Assembly: GCF_000471905.2 (NCBI RefSeq)
Contig: NW_006494942.1
Coordinates: forward strand, 62,001-126,000
Source: Amborella trichopoda
Taxonomy: Eukaryota; Streptophyta; Magnoliopsida; Amborellales; Amborellaceae
Length of the DNA: 64,000 nt
Direction of reading: 5' to 3'
Positions 45,031-57,089 of the stretch are shown here, in pieces (position 1 is the stretch's first letter; every line of letters starts with the position of its first letter). A program made the position numbers and the translations under genes. The notes under the pieces were generated by a model. It saw nothing but the letters and a program-made list of their open reading frames with translations. It made no database searches and had not been told where the DNA came from.

Positions 45031-46585
45031 AGATTACGTTTTTATAAAATAAAACAAATGAGGACGTTAGTCAAGAGTGAGAGAGGGTAAGGGGTTGGAT
45101 TGCTATGTGAACGAGGGAAGTTTGGACGAAATAAACGAAAAGAAACGAAACGAAGATAAGCGGCACGAAACGAAAGGGAAGAGGGGTATTTTTCTTGTGG
45201 GTTTTTAGAGAGATAAGGTGCAGCAGAAGAATGGAGAGCTACAGGGTACCGTGAAAGGGACAGAAGTGGCGGACGACAGGGATGGTGCGAGATGGGATGG
45301 CGATCAGGGAAAGCTGGGAGCATGGCACTATAGAGGCGGATGAAAGGGTGGAGGTTACAGGTAGCTGCTGGTGGTAGTTGCGGAGAGAAGAGAGCGAAGT
45401 AGTGGCCGCTGCTGGTGGTTGCAGCAGAAAGTGGCGGAAGTTGGAGCGAAGGATGATGGATGTAGGAGAAGGCAGCTGATGAGAGGTGGCAGGCTGCGAT
45501 GGTGATAGAGATAGAGCTATAGGTTGCAGGTGAGTGGAAGGAGAGAGGACAGTGGGTTGCAGCAGTCGAGGAGCAAATAGGGACGGTGGTTGGAAGCAGA
45601 GTGATGCCAATCGACTGCTGCATAGTGGAGAGAGCGGCGTAGGAGTATGGAGATAGAGGTGGATGCAACGTGAGAGAGAACAGGGAAGACGGGAGTTGTA
45701 GGTGGGTGGTAGTCGCTGCTAGCGAGTTAAGGTTGACCAGTTGCAGGGTGGAGCAGCCGGACACTTTGTTAGGTTGTGGCTGACGTGGGGTGAAAGAGAA
45801 AGGGTTGCAGGCAGCGGAGCAGGAGAAACCATGAGGACCCTGCCAAGAAGATGGACAGCAGAGCAGTTGAGGAAGAAAAGTTGAGAGGTGTTGATGGCGG
45901 TTGCTGATTAGAGATCGTGGATGAGAAGAGAGAAAGATGCGGAAGGCAGGAAGCGTGGAGATTGAAAGGTTGCTGCCGTGAAGGGAACGGCAGAGAAAGC
46001 TGGGGCGCAGGGGTTAGAAGTGAGAGCCAGTAGCTTGGGGGAGGGAATGAGAGGCGCAGGGCGATAGGTAATGCGGTGCGCACGGCAATGAGGGAGAGGG
46101 ACGCACACACCAATGAGAGAGCAGGGCTCACGGCGATAGGTAAGGTGGTGCGCACGAGACGGCGATAGGGTGAGTTTGCACACGGTGCTGGGATTTGATG
46201 TGCGCACGACGATTGGTAGAACTGGAAATGGGCAAAGGTGGTACCACAGGACGTGAGAGAGAAGAAGTGAGGAGGGTGCCCCGAAAGAGTGGGGATGTAA
46301 GGTGGGCAGAAAAAAGGAAGAGAATGGAAGATGGAGGTGAGAAACTACAAGAGAATAAAAGAGAAAGAAAATAAAAAGTTGATGGTCATGAAGGATTATA
46401 GAGAGAGAATGAGAGAATAAGGAACGAAAAGGAGTGACATAGACCGTCTGTGAAAAAGGAGAGAGAAAGAGAGAGAAGAAGAGAGAAAGAGAAAAACGCT
46501 AAGTCTAGAAGTACTGACCCAACAATGAGTAAGATAAAAATTTCGTTAAGCAAATAAAAGGCCGGTGTACAATGGTAGTACGAGG

Positions 46586-46593
46586 TATATATA
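46586..46593 (-). promoter_or_regulatory. TATA box of the 3' LTR of D
   Basis: TATATATA after CATCCACCCATGTTTGG-type sequence (minus strand), as in B. Confidence 0.7.
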
Positions 46594-48964
46594 GAACTAT
46601 GTCCAAACATGGGTGGATAATCAAAATTAAACCTAATAATTGAAAATTAAGATTAAATTAAATTAAAAGAATTTAAAAAATAGGATACAAAATGACATAT
46701 TTTCCCTTTTCATAACAACTTGTAGAATTCTAAAACAGTCCATATGCTGCCTTAGAACTTGCGTGATCTTTCATGGATGATCCGGGGTCGTTTCGATGCC
46801 CGGTTGATCGAAAGATGGTTCTTCTCTTATAGGGTTCGACATGGCGATCGATTTAATACCAACTTCGAGCCATGGATCGAGTTTTTTGTGCCTGATCATG
46901 TGATTTGAAATTTGAATGAATATTGAAACTTTGGATCGATTGTATGCTCGTTCCTTGATGTTTTTCTATGATTTCTTCGTTAAAGCACACTGAGCATGGC
47001 GTCACGATCGCGGGGCAATAAACGCAGCTCGATTCTGTGTCCAGACGAAGGTTTTGCAACTTTGGAATTTTGGTCGGAATCTAGAATTTTGGCGACGGAA
47101 TTTATAGTCACTTCGTCGGCTTTGTGTGCAAAATCCGATCGTTCATCATCTACAGGGTTCGGGTCAGAGATAGCCCGAGACCTTATGCACGCGATGGAAT
47201 AGGTCTCTTGTTAATCGGGCTCTCGAGCGGGTGTGATTGGGCCGCTCGAGAGACGCACGATGCTGTTGACTTTCCTGGACTTTTTTCACAGATCAGCAAC
47301 TTCTCTCTAGTGAGATATGAGCATCGAAAGTCACTAGTTGTGACTGCCCCTTTAATGGTGTGGAGTTGCAGGGTGGCCGCACGGGAATAGTGTGCGGCTC
47401 GTCCTGTTTCGCCTATAAAATTTTCCTGGAGTGTCCGTTTAAGATGAAATTTGACCGTGGGGGTTTTCAAGTGTGTTGAATCCAATGATGATGGTCACAC
47501 AGCAATTTGAGACGCTGAAAAATGTAAACCTAGTTATAGGGGTCCATTTAAGGGTGGCAGATTCTGCCAAAATTGTTTATCAGTCTGCACTGCCTTAGAC
47601 ATGTCAAAAGGCGACAAAACTTGGCAAGAGACTCTTGAAAGAGCTCATGAAGATCTTGGCCAGTTCTGGAGTTGTTATGAGACTGTCAAAATTTTCACTA
47701 CTTGCTAGGCCTTTATTGAGCGGGGGCTCCATGTTGATGAAAAATACCTTCCGACAGCATGCCCCGCCGAATGTTGTACTTTAAGAGAATCGAGAAGTGC
47801 CAGGATGTTTGAGAGATCTTTGTCAAAGTCCACACCCTCAAGAGACGATATGTGGTTCTAGAGCATGAGGCCTTTGTCAGGACCTCTTCATATAGAACCA
47901 AGCCTTTTTTGAAGGCCAAATGCTACGAACCTTCAATTGGCATTGTTCACTGCTACACCAGGTTTGTTTTTGATGCTCAAGGTATCCCCTACAGGTCCCG
48001 TCTAGCGGGGTCCAGTCGGGGGCTTCGAACCCAACCCGAAAGTTTAGTCCCATGTAGGCTAGGGGGTTTGGCGAAGACTACCCTAAAGCATGTGGTAGGT
48101 TAGACCCTGGCTTCTTTAGTTTCTTGCCTTCGCAATGGCTCTTAGCATTTCCAAAGGGATGTTTTGATCATCGTCCTCACTCTCAAGGACTCTTGTTATT
48201 GTTGAACTGGGGAGATCGTATGCGGCTCTCACTCCCTAATGAGCCAGGAAACGGGGGAGATCTTATGCGGCTCTCACTCCCTGATGAGCCATGAAACTGG
48301 GGAGTCGGCTGAGGCTGTGGAAGTGTGTCAACTTGCTTTGTTGGTCCAAGCACCCTTTCGCAGGTTTTCACTTGAACATGGGAAGTGGCACCGTGAGGAC
48401 AGTTTTTACCAACTTCTGTTATTTTTGGGCTCTTTTACCCATGACTTTATGGTCATGTCCACCCTTTTCATCCATTTTTGCTCACGGTTCCCTCTTGGAT
48501 GTGGGTCACCATGTAGATGAAGCTCCACTGGAGATAGGTCTGTGGATATCCATTTGCTTCCCTAGCGATAAGGATAGTTAAGGCTATGCACCAGCAGAGA
48601 GATAAAGAAGGTGGTGGCAGTCGAGGATTCGCAGGCGGAAGAGGCTTCACAGGGGATTAGGAGGGCCAGTGTGACTCCCTGGGGTGAAGGATGAGGCTTC
48701 ATGTAACTTTACTGGGGTCACAAGCCAAAGCCTAGGTGTAACTCTACTGGGGATAGTTGTAGAATGCGCTCGACAACAACAGGGTCTAGCATAAGGGTAC
48801 GCATGACAAGAAGAGGGCAGTTATGGTGTATAATGGAGGCTTAAGGGGGCTATGAGTAATGTGACTCAACTGGACAAATGGAGGCCAGGAAAGTCTTGAG
48901 GTAATGGTGATGCGTGGAATGAGTACAATGGGTTGTGAAAGTACCCTATCAGGTGTAGGGATAT

Positions 48965-49440
48965 ACGGTTGAGACTACGGTACGCCTCCTTGAGATATTG
49001 CTTTGTAAAGGCGGGCACGGCACATGCCTTGCATGCTTTACTTTGAAGCCTCACAGTCGAAACTATGGTATGCCTCTTAGAGAAGAGCGCATGCTTTGAT
49101 GATTACATGCTTTACTTTGAAGCCTCACAGTCGGAACTGTGGTACACCTCTTTGTGATATGGCTTTGTAGAGGCGGTTGCATGTCTTGACGATTGCATAC
49201 TATGTTTCAAAGCCTCACAGTTGGAACTGTAGTATACTTCTTTTATATATGGCTTTATAGGGGCAGGTGCATACTTTGACGGTCGTATGCTATGCTTCGA
49301 AGTCTCAAAGTCGAAATTGTGAGACGAGCGTTTACCTCTTTGAGATATGGTTGTGTAGAGGCAGGCGCATGCTTTGAAGTGCATGCTCTGCTTCAAAGCC
49401 TCACAGTCGCAATCGAAGTACACCTTGATTAGGGAGGACA
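48965..49440 (-). repeat. Tandem array of 74-95-bp units in the 3' region of D
   Basis: AGCCTCACAGTCG-type landmarks lie near 49048, 49120, 49210, 49300 and 49395, each followed by GAACTGTGGTACACCTCTTT and GATATGGCTTTGTAGAGGCG. Five to six copies. I do not see this array in the other elements. Confidence 0.85.
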
Positions 49441-49889
49441 CGTCAAAGGGGACACCATGGGCTTGTGAAGAAGGATGTAGTATGGGATGTATAGGAGGAT
49501 GTCATGCGGTAACCTCATGGAGACATGTAGGAACAAGAAGCAATTTATAGTCATGCGAATAGACTATATCTCGTGCAATTTAACGTCTTGCTACAAGGAT
49601 GTTTGACATTACCCGTGATGACCTGAAGGGGAGGATCAACACGTCGGTCATTTGAAAGTAAGTGCCCCGAAGGGTTTTCACCACACCTCTGTTGTTTTGA
49701 CAATCTTGCCCATAGTGCCCTTGCGGGTTTCCACTATGCCCGTATTTTTCTCTTTTTGACATATTTTGCCCATGGTGGCCTTTGAGGGTGCACACCATGT
49801 TCATCATTCATTTTTTTTTAACATTTTTACCCATGACGCACTTGTAGGTTTTCGTCATGTCCATCTTCTTCTTCTTATTTTTTTTTTGC

Positions 49890-50190
49890 AGAAGCGTTTT
49901 AAGGTCATGCCACCGTGACCATCAACTTGGCGTGTTTTAAGGTCATCCGCTGATACCTGAGGGCATGTTTAAGGTCTTGCCTCCAAGATCGTATGTTGTG
50001 CAGTTTAACATCGTGCCACTAGGACGTGTGTTATAGTTTAGGGTCATGTAGCTTGGATCGTGGTTGTGCAGTTTAAGGTCATGCGGCATGGATCATGCAG
50101 TTTAAGGTCATGAAACTAGACCTCCACTACAAGTTAAAGTCGTATAGTTTGAACCATGCAGTTTAGGGTCGTGCATCTAGACCGTGGTGT
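49890..50190 (-). repeat. GACCTTAAACTGCA-type array in D
   Basis: Plus-strand copies such as GTGCAGTTTAAGGTCATGCG and ATGCAGTTTAAGGTCATG. Same family as in A, B and E. Confidence 0.8.
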
Positions 50191-50212
50191 TTGAGCAGAC
50201 CTTCAATTTGAA

Positions 50213-52087
50213 CTGCCTTGTCGAACATCTTGGCGAATGTATTGGGCTATGATGAAGTGACATAACGAGCCAATTCTAGGTGCATCCCATCTATGCAGTA
50301 CTTTATCTCTTGTGGCTCACCTATCAGTGTGGCGAGATTGATAGCCAGATTGCACCACCTTTTGATGTACTCTATCACTGGCTCGTGTGCGTTTGTTTCA
50401 CCTCAAGGACTTCAAAGAGTTGCACTTTCTTTTCTATGTCCCAGAAGCACTTTGGGAACTCTTCCTCCATTTGTGCCCATGAAGAGTTGACTCTGGTAGT
50501 AACTGAGAGTACCATTTGAATGCTGCTCCTGTAAGGGTTCCCACAATTGCCGAAGCAGTAGGTGCTCATTATTCGCTGTATTGCCACAAGTTGAAATGAA
50601 ATGGGCTATGTGTTGCCGTGATGAGCCAGTATTGTTAAACTTTGATAGCCCGGTGGAAATGGAGTTTGGTCAACATACATTGGGTAAGGCTTTTGGTAGA
50701 GATTTGGCTCTTCCATTACTGGGTTATTGTATTTTTTCAATGCTTCAGCTACCATGCCTTTCACTGATTCTTCATTCCCAACCTGAGCTGATGGGGAGGA
50801 GACCGGCAATGAGGGAGGCGAGGGTGGTAATGCCCTTTCTTCTGATGATGTTGTTTCGATGACTAGATGGGGTGCTTGAGGGACGATAAAGAGGGTTTGG
50901 TGCCTCGAGGGCGTATGCTCAGGCTTACGTGACCCCAATACCTCTTGGCGCAAAGTTTTTATGATTCCATCTTTTGATCTCATCTCAGCTTGTAACTGCT
51001 TCAATGTGGTCTTCAGCTGTGCAATTTCGTTCCCATAGTATTCTGGTATTTCATTGATCACCATAGCTTTGACACCAGCCATGCTTGAGAGATCTTCTCT
51101 TACTAGAAGATTGGATTGCTCACCTTTGGGAAGCAAAGGGATAACGGAGGCTTTGAGGTTGGCTTCCCCGAAAGCTTCCCTTTCATTTGGGACAGTACCA
51201 TCCAATAGAGTTTGCTCACCATGCACCTCTTGCTCAATGGGGTTCTCGACCATGGGCTCAACTGTTGCTGCTTTGACAACCTCATTGATGAAGATCATTG
51301 AGTCTTCATTCAGGTTGGCTTCATCTTCCAAGGCTTGAATATCCTCATCATCTAATGAGAATCTAAAACTCTCACAAGATGGTGAGGTCACTTGATCGTC
51401 ATTGGGGAAGCGTTTTTTAAGACATAGGGGGAACAAGTGATCAGTCTCATAAGGAGCTGTGACGTCTTCAAAGCACGGGGCCCACATGTAATCAGCCTCA
51501 TAAAGAATAGCGTTTTTGGGTAGAGTCGTTTCATCAGGGTGGCCAGCGAAAGGGATGCTGTCCATCTCATCCTCTATCAGGGAATGATTTTCCTCGAATG
51601 AGAATGACGAGCTCTCATCAAAGGTAAGAGTCATTGGATGCATGAGGACGAGGGATGTGGCCCCATCAGAATTGGGCTCTTCATCACCAAATGGGAATGT
51701 GAAACCCTCATAGGACAAGGCCGTGTTATTATTATCAGAAGTGCACATGTAGCATGTATGACATGGGGGAAGCATGCAACTGGCTTTGCATGGAATCATT
51801 GTGCCTTCTGGGTACAGGGGAGTTATTTCAATGGGGCGGTCAGAAAAGGGGAAGGGGCTCTCATCATTGGAAGAGAAGTCTTCGATCACTTTCTTTACTT
51901 TGCCCCTGAGCTGGGCCTTCAATGTCTTGATCTTCAGGCCCCATTTCCGGGCTTGACCTTGATTTTTCTTCTTCATGGTCTGGTAGTACTGCCGTCGTGC
52001 GAAGGTGAGTTGTTCCTCCAACCCATTCTCGTGATTTCCTTTAGAATTGGATGTCGTGCTAGATCCATGCATGTGCACACGATGCAA
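50213..52087 (-). pseudogene. Long upstream frame and Gag of element D
   Basis: The longest open frame of the window, 493 codons (52087-50606). Residues 1-60 are basic with a helical stretch (QARKWGLKIKTLKAQLRGKV). The middle is acidic and has two similar modules (DESPFPFSDRPIEIT...SYEGFTFPFGDEE and MDSIPFAGHPDETT...SCESFRFSLDDED). A coiled-coil stretch follows (AQLKTTLKQLQAEMRSKDGI), then a Pro/Ser run and the Gag entry motif PYPMYVDQTPFPPGY near residue 467. Capsid-type sequence continues in other frames (EEEFPKCFWDIEKKVQLFEV, about 50500-50420). It is probably an N-terminally extended Gag. It is broken only in the later part. Confidence 0.65.
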
Positions 52088-53261
52088 AGGTGTGTTATGG
52101 GCGGGTGCGGGGATTGACGCGTGTTCGCCTCCTGAAGGACTTCGGGTGACCTAGTGGTCAACCCGGGCTTGAGTAGCGTGTCCGGCCTTAAGACACCCGG
52201 TGTGTGAGCATGTGTGTGTGATGGAATGGCCATGTGACCATCCCTTAGAGAGTGAGCAAGCATGTGCTAGGAGGGTGTAATAGGAGGTCCCCACTCATGT
52301 GCTCAAGCAGACGCAGCAACAATGTTGCCCTGAGTGATGCAGTGCATATGCAAGGGGTGTGCAAGGCCGGTATGAAGAAGAGTCGAACCTTGAGGGTGTC
52401 CCGAGATAACCAAAAGGCTGCCTCGAGGATGTGCAGGGCTATGTCCAAGAAGACCCGAACCCTGACAGTATCCCAAGGTAACTTGAGGATTGCCCTAAGT
52501 GATGCAGTATGCATGTGAAAGGGGTGTAGGGCTAGATTCAAGGAGACCCGAACCCTGACCGTGCATCGGGGTAACCTGAGGGTTGCCCCGAGTGGTGGAC
52601 TGTGCATGCCAAGGAGGTGCAGAGCGAAGTCCAAGAAAACTGGAACCCTGACCGTGTCCCGAGGTAACCTGAGGGTTACCCCAAGGTGTAGCTAGAATGG
52701 ATGGTCCACTATGGTGGATGTGTGTGAGGTGGTGGCTTTAGAGCCTCCTCCTTCTGGTGTCGAGTCTCTTGTTATAGGGGCCCGATGTGATAGAAAATGG
52801 GGGGTAGCCTCACGGTGACCTGCAGGAGCAACAATAGATGAACTGTCAGTCGCGTAAGAGGGAGGGGTGGAGTTCGGCCTGCCCCGAGTAGTGGGATCAG
52901 TAAGTGAGTTGCTGGTAGCAAGGTGCGTGTTGTGTGTGATGGCATGTGTGCCACCAATGCAAGGTGCGTTCGCAGAAGGTCCACCAATGCAAGGAGGTAG
53001 GGAGTGAGGGACTTGTCGGTCCATCCTCGCCTTTATCCAGGTGATGACCTAAGAGCGGGACACCTGGTCGATGCTCAGGAGAAAGGTCAGGCACGAGGTT
53101 CGCAGAACTTGTTCCCGATGAAGACTCACGAGTGCAGGGATTACGAAACCACTGACTCAGATGAAGGGGTCAAGTAACCCGGAAGACAGGTGTGTATATA
53201 GTGAGAAAGAACAAAAAGAAAGGAAAGTCAAACAAGAACAATCTAACGATGGGATAGCGTA
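52088..53261 (-). other. 5' leader of element D with repeats
   Basis: It lies between the PBS and the long frame. Near the PBS the minus strand has a weak trace of the conserved leader peptide (LLGHHLD, SSGTSSANL), less clear than in A-C. A degenerate tandem repeat of 73-93 bp with CCGAACCCTGACCGT and GGTAACCTGAGGGTTGCCC fills 52300-52690 (about four copies). Confidence 0.6.
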
Positions 53262-53279
53262 TCTCCAGTGGAGTCGCCA
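53262..53279 (-). other. Primer-binding site of D (tRNA-Arg type)
   Basis: Minus strand TGGCGACTCCACTGGAGA, one difference from the site of C, three bases inside the LTR end. Confidence 0.88.
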
Positions 53280-53639
53280 AGCTGGTTAGGTGCCTCAATC
53301 TAGCGTCCCCAGATCTAGGTGATCGAGTGGCACGTGGCACGGGTTTGGAAGACCCGGGACCTGAGATCGCTCTCTCGGGAACCTTGTTTAAGAATAAGGG
53401 CAGGTATCCAACTAGTGAGAGAGGAATTTGGGTCGTGAGGTGAGACTTACCTCACATGGGTCCATGACACACTCAGGCTGGCTCGCGTGGGCACCCTCTT
53501 AGATCACGTTGGAAAGCCCCCTGGCCTATGGCTGGTTTGGAATCACCTCCCTTGACCTGTTTCTCCTTTCCTGCAAACACAGACACACACGTAAGACGCT
53601 CCAACAAGTGGGTCAGGGAACCCTGACTTGTCGAAGATA

Positions 53640-54115
53640 ACAATAAAATCAAATGGAGTGAAATGAAAAGTAAAGGGGAATGAGATGAAATTAAAATGAA
53701 AGAGGTGAATTAAAATAAAACAAGATTAGAAGATGGAGTTAGGATGGAATAAGAGTAAGATGAATTAAAATAAAATGAAGTAAAAGAAAATAAAATAAAA
53801 GAGATAAAAGAAAATGAAATAGAATAAGATGGGGTAAATAAAATAAAGTGGAATAAAATAAAATAAATGAGATCAAGGAAATAAAATAAAAGGGGTGAAT
53901 AAAATAAAATAAAATAAAATAAATAAAGTAGATTAAATAAGGAATATAAAGATAAATTAAAATAAATGACTAAGAAAAAAAGAATGAATGAAGTAAATAA
54001 AATAAGATAAGGGCATAAAAGAAAAATGGCATCGAGTAAATTAAAGTCAAATAAAATAAGTGAAATTATGTAAAATAAAATAATAACAAAAAAAAATGGA
54101 AAGTGGGTAAGAGAA
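53640..54115. repeat. AAATA-like low-complexity tract in the 5' LTR of D
   Basis: Counterpart of 44560-45030. AT-rich frames here (for example a Phe/Leu/Ile-rich one at 54144-53710) are artefacts. Confidence 0.9.
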
Positions 54116-55806
54116 GGAGAGTACGTTTTTATAAAATAAAACAAATGAGGATGTTAGTTAACAGTCAGAGAGGGTCAGGCGTTGGGTTGCCGTGTGAATG
54201 AGGGAAGTTTGGACGAAATAAACGAAAAGAAACGAAACGAAGATAAACGGGACGAAACGAAAGAGAAGTGGGGTATTTTTCTTGTGGGTTTTTAGAGAGA
54301 AAAGGTGCAGCAGAAGAATGGAGAGCTACAGGGTACCGTGAAAGGGACAGAAGTGGCGGACGACAGGGATGGTGCGAGATGGGATGGCCACCCCGGAAAC
54401 CTGGGAGCATGGCACGAGAGTGGCGGATGAAAGGGTGGAGGTTACAGGTAGCTGATGGTGGTAGTTGTGGAGAGAAGGGAGCGAACTAGTGGCCGCTGCT
54501 GGTGGTTGCAGCAGAAAGTGGCGGAAGTTGGAACGAAGGATGATGGATGGAGGAGAAGGCAGCTGATGAGAGGTGGCAGGCTGCGATGGCGATAGAGATA
54601 GAGCGATAGGTTGGAGGTTAGTGGAAGGAGAGAGGACAATGGGTTGCAGCAGTCGAGGAGCAAATAGGGGCGGTGGTTGGAAGCAGAGTGATGGCAATCG
54701 ACTGCTGCAAAGTGGAGAGAGAGGCGGAGGAATATGGAGATAGAGGTGGATTCAACGTGAGAGAGTTGTAGGTGGGTGGTAGTCGCTGCTAGCGAATTAA
54801 GGTTGACCAGTGGCAGGGTGGCGCAGCTGGACACTTTGTTAGGTTCTGGCTGATGTGGGGTGAAGAAGATGGGGAGAGATGGTCCAAGCGGGTGAAGAGA
54901 GGGATAAAAGAGACGGGTGCAGGCAGCGGTGCAGGAGAAACCATGAGGACCCAGCCAGGAAGATGGACAGCAGAGCGGTTAAGGAAGAAAAGTTGAGAGG
55001 TGTTGATGGTGGTTGCCGATTAGAGATCGTGGTTGAGAGAAAAGAGTAAGGTGTGGAAGGCAGGAACTGGGGAGATTAAGAGGTTGCTGCCGTGAAGGGA
55101 ACGGCAGAGAAAGGCGGGGCGCAGGGGTTAGAGAGAGAGCAATAGTAGCGTGGGGGACGGAATAAGAGGCGCACTGCGATAAGTAATGTGGTGCGCACGG
55201 CAATGAGGGAGAGGGGCACACATAGCAATTAGAGAGGGGCGCACGGCGATAGGTAATGCGGTGGGCATGAGACGGGCGAAAGGGTGAAGTTCGCACACGG
55301 GAGGTAGAAATGGAAATGGGCAAGGTGGTCTACGGGACCCAGGATGTGAGAGAGAGGAAGTGACCACAAGGGTGCACCGAAGAGAAGAGTGGTGATGTAA
55401 GATGCGCACAAAAAAAAAGAGAAAGAAAGACGGAGGTGAGGGACTACCAGAGAAAGAGGAGGAGGTGGACCCGAGGGTCTACATAAAAGAAATGATCATG
55501 CAGGGAATAAAAGTGAAAGAAAAAAGAAAATTGATGGTCATGAGGGACCACAGAGAGGGAAGAAGAGAATGCAGAAGGAAAAAAGAGTGACACAGATAGC
55601 GATAGGCCTCTGTCGTCTGTAAAAGAAGAGAGAGCAAGAGAGAGAAAGAGAAAAAAGGAGAAGAAAGAGAGAAAGAAACGCTAAGTCCAAAGGTACCGAT
55701 CAAAAAAAAATCTCCTACCTCTCTTTTCCAAGACGTGACCCAACAATCGGCAAGATAAAAATTTCATTAAGCCAATGAAAGGCCTGTGTACAATGGTAGA
55801 AAGTGG

Positions 55807-55814
55807 TATATATA
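55807..55814 (-). promoter_or_regulatory. TATA box of the 5' LTR of D
   Basis: TATATATA in the same context as in the other LTRs; this one would have driven the genomic RNA of D. Confidence 0.75.
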
Positions 55815-57089
55815 GAAGTGTGTCCAAACATAGGTGGATGATCAAAATTGAACTTAATTGCTGAAAATTAAGATTAAATTGAATTAAAAGAATTTAGAAA
55901 ATAGGGTACAAAATGACAAATTTGCCCTTTTCCTAACAAGTTGTGGAATTCCAAAACTGTCATTGTGCTGCCCTAGAACTTATGTCATCTTTCATGGATG
56001 ATCCGTGGTCGTTTTGATGCCCGGTTGATCGAAAGATGGTTGTTTTCTTATAGGGCTTGGCATGATGATCGATTTGATACCAATTTCGAGCCATGGGTTA
56101 TGTTTTTGGTGCACGATCATGTGACTTGAAATTTGAATGAATCTTGAAACTTCGGATCGATTGTATGCTCGTTCCTTGATGTTTTTCTATGATTTTTTTG
56201 CTAAAGCACACTGAGTATGCCATCACAATCGCGAGGCAACAAAAGCATCTCGATTATGTATCCACACGAAAGTTTTGCAACTTTGGAATTTTGGTCGGAA
56301 TCTAGAATTTCGGCGATGAAATTTACAGTCATTTCGTCGGTTTTGTGTGCAAAATCCCACCGTTCATCATGTATGGGGTTCGTGTCAGAGATAGCTCGAG
56401 ACCTTATGCACGCGATGAGATTCGTCTCGCGTCGATCTGGCTTGCAAGCTGCATGATTTGGCCGCTCGAGTGAGGCATGATGTTATTGATTTTCTTGCAC
56501 TTTCTTCATGGAGCAGCAACTTCTCTCTAGCTTTTCTTCGTGCTCGGGCTTCGTCATGGGACGTACCACATATCGAAATGCTCACCTTGATGAAACGAAT
56601 ATTCTCACAAACTTTGGGCTTGATCCGACCTCATACAAGTGAGATATGAGCATTGAAAGTCACTGGTCGTGACTGTCCCTTTAATGGTGTGGAGTTGCAG
56701 GGTGGTCATACATGAATAGTGTGTGGCTCCTCCTATTTCACTCTTTTGCCTATAGTGCTTTCCTGGAGTGTCCGTTTAAGCTGAAATTTGACACTTGGGG
56801 GTTTTCAATCATGTCGGATCCAATGCACATCAATTTGAAACGCTAAAAATGTAGCTCCAGTTATAGGGGTCTATTTTAAGGTGCTAGAGGCCAATTTTGT
56901 CAGAACTATTTCTCAGTCTGCACTGCCTTAAACATGTTGGAATGCGACGAAACTTGGCAGGATACTCTTGAGAGACCTCATGAAGATCTTGGGCAGTTCT
57001 GGGGCTGTTCTAATACTGTCAAAATTTCTACTACTTTCTAGGCCTTTATTGAGCGGGGGCCCCATGTTGATGAAAAATACCTTCCAAGA

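Larger units (their letters stand above)
44205..47756 (-). repeat. 3' LTR of element D
   Basis: A 3,552-bp LTR from TGTCGGAAGGTATTTTTC (47756) to GGCACCTAACCA (44205). It has U3, TATA at 46586-46593, a GA tract (46440-46495), a purine-rich middle (45040-46320) with CGATAGGTAATGCGGTGCGC-type repeats (46050-46180), an AAATA-rich tract (44560-45030) and the conserved end. A 240-codon low-complexity frame at 45764-45042 is not kept in the other LTR. Confidence 0.9.
47757..50212 (-). other. 3' region of element D
   Basis: No gene is seen. It starts next to the LTR with the polypurine core CGGCGGGGCATGC (47757-47769, minus strand). It then has a two-copy 46-bp repeat at 48211-48300 (GGGGAGATCTTATGCGGCTC), blocks shared with B (for example TAGGTCTGTGGATATCC at 48533), a 74-95-bp array at 48965-49440 and the GACCTTAAACTGCA array at 49890-50190. 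Then gag sequence begins directly. Confidence 0.75.
44205..57089 (-). mobile_element. Element D: gag-only Tat/Ogre-like retrotransposon, broken
   Basis: Minus strand; 5' LTR 57089-53283, PBS, leader, a long upstream frame joined to gag, a 3' region and 3' LTR 47756-44205. The interior is only about 5.5 kb and no protease, RT, RNase H, integrase or antisense gene is recognised. This resembles the plant TR-GAG class of non-autonomous elements. Hand comparison of about 172 bases at the LTR starts gave 22 differences (about 13%). It inserted in the antisense gene of E. A handful of breaks lie in gag. Confidence 0.85.
53283..57089 (-). repeat. 5' LTR of element D
   Basis: A 3,807-bp LTR from the minus-strand start near 57089 to CACCTAACCA at 53283. 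It has the same modules as the 3' LTR: TATA at 55807-55814, GA tract at 55590-55680, purine-rich middle with GCGCACGGCAATGAGGGAGA repeats (55150-55280), and an AAATA tract (53640-54115). The flank GCACT follows at 57090-57094. Confidence 0.9.

Noticed and set aside
45042-45764. 240-codon minus-strand frame in the 3' LTR of D
   Set aside because: Ser/Pro/Leu-rich low complexity; the corresponding part of the 5' LTR reads in other frames, so there is no sign of a conserved protein.
49112-49441. 109-codon minus frame with repeated EVYHSSDCEA
   Set aside because: Translation of the 74-95-bp array in the 3' region of D.
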